Assembly (NCBI GenBank): GCA_030043575.1
Contig: JASHXK010000314.1
Span: 1-5,833 of the forward strand
Direction of reading: 5' to 3'
Source: Terriglobales bacterium
GTDB lineage: Bacteria > Acidobacteriota > Terriglobia > Terriglobales > Acidobacteriaceae
Length of the DNA stretch: 5,833 nt
This document shows positions 5,489-5,833 of the stretch, in pieces. The position numbers were made by a program, and so were the translations under genes. The notes under the pieces are model-generated. The model was given only the letters and a program-made list of their open reading frames with translations. It was not told the origin of the DNA and ran no database searches. The first letter of the stretch is position 1; the number at the start of each line of letters is the position of its first letter.

Positions 5489-5833
5489 TTACGGCGTGAT
5501 CTCCCACACCGTACCGCAGCCGCTAGGGCAGTCTTGTGAGCCGCCGGTGCTCGCTGCCCCGAACAGGTTTCCCGCGGAATCCATGACGAGGTCGCTGCCG
5601 GGCGCTCCACCATCGCTGCCCCCGGTAAAGCTATAGAGCAGGGTATAGTTCCACCCGCCATTGCCGGGACTCAGCTTGAAGACGGTTCCGTAATTGTAAG
5701 CGCCCTGATACGTTGTGGCGCCATACAGGTTGCCGGAGCCATCCATAAGCAACCCGCCTGCCGGACCTCCGGCCCCGGTGAAGGCGTAAAGCACCGAAAA
5801 GCTCCAGCCTCCATTGCCGGGACTCAGCTCCCA
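5489..5833 (-). CDS. Gene E: C-terminal part of a fifth GloVer-repeat protein (5' end outside window)
   Basis: The frame is open from the right edge to a TAA, giving 114 residues of a larger protein whose start and signal peptide are not in the window. It begins within the W-E-L-S-P end of one repeat and contains two full repeats at about residues 15-65 and 66-114 of the visible part. Both have the L-Y-x-F and G-N-L-[YF]-G cores. The last repeat carries a Cys pair, C-P-S-G-C-G, before T-V-W-E-I-T-P, and ends there without an anchor, as the complete paralogs do. An internal GTG at 5794 should not be taken as the start, because the repeat continues upstream of it. By analogy the full protein probably has seven repeats, but that cannot be seen. 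It is the most upstream visible member of the array, 44 bp before gene D. Confidence 0.88.
   Translation of the reverse strand, partial: WELSPGNGGWSFSVLYAFTGAGGPAGGLLMDGSGNLYGATTYQGAYNYGTVFKLSPGNGGWNYTLLYSFTGGSDGGAPGSDLVMDSAGNLFGAASTGGSQDCPSGCGTVWEITP
5658..5829. repeat. Intragenic direct repeat in gene E (19-bp identical ends, 153 bp apart)
   Basis: The same 19 bases occur at 5658-5676 and 5811-5829, a spacing of 153 bp or 51 codons, exactly one protein repeat. They encode the L-S-P-G-N-G-G turn between repeats. Nucleotide identity at this length is higher than between most repeats in the window and suggests recent duplication or homogenisation of one repeat. Confidence 0.6.

Overview
The window holds a head-to-tail array of five paralogous genes, all on the minus strand. 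Four are complete and the most upstream one is cut by the right edge. Every product is a secreted protein built from tandem copies of a ~45-75 residue repeat with the core pattern L-Y-x-F-x-G-G-x-D-G...D-x-x-G-N-L-Y-G-T-T...G-T-V-F-x-L-T-P. I recognise this as the GloVer (Gloeo/Verruco, TIGR03803-like) repeat. Such multi-paralog arrays, the GC-rich sequence and the spacer repeats point to a soil-type Acidobacteriota genome (Terriglobia-like). That placement is from memory of the family, not from a search. No molecular function is established for the family that I know of, and none is assigned here.

Layout in transcription order (right to left): partial gene E (5489-5833), gene D (4230-5444, 404 aa), gene C (2749-4083, 444 aa), gene B (1362-2681, 439 aa) and gene A (6-1274, 422 aa). 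The four starts shown here were set by Shine-Dalgarno sequences of AAGGAG/GGAGG type, 5-7 nt upstream of ATG or GTG. Each gives a protein with a Sec signal peptide ending A-x-A followed by Q-T. Longer in-frame starts run into the preceding gene or its spacer and were discarded. Spacers are 44, 146, 67 and 87 bp with no convincing terminator, so one transcript is plausible; no convincing promoter is visible.

Dividing the proteins by hand gives exactly seven repeats in all four complete genes, despite wide variation in repeat length. The mature chain starts with the strand that would normally follow the place where the C-terminus stops. This is what a circularly closed seven-bladed beta-propeller would look like. 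Repeat 2 always carries a special linker, P-P-P-[TN]-x-C-x4-C-x-W, probably a disulfide. There is no C-terminal sorting signal, anchor or catalytic domain.

The spacers contain a degenerate 7-bp tandem repeat (plus-strand consensus near GACCACT). It ends exactly 3 bp from the stop codon of each gene, so it seems to be part of the duplicated module. Shared N-terminal and C-terminal blocks are distributed as a mosaic among the copies, suggesting duplication followed by recombination or gene conversion. No RNA gene, mobile element, CRISPR array or gene-free stretch over 300 bp is present.
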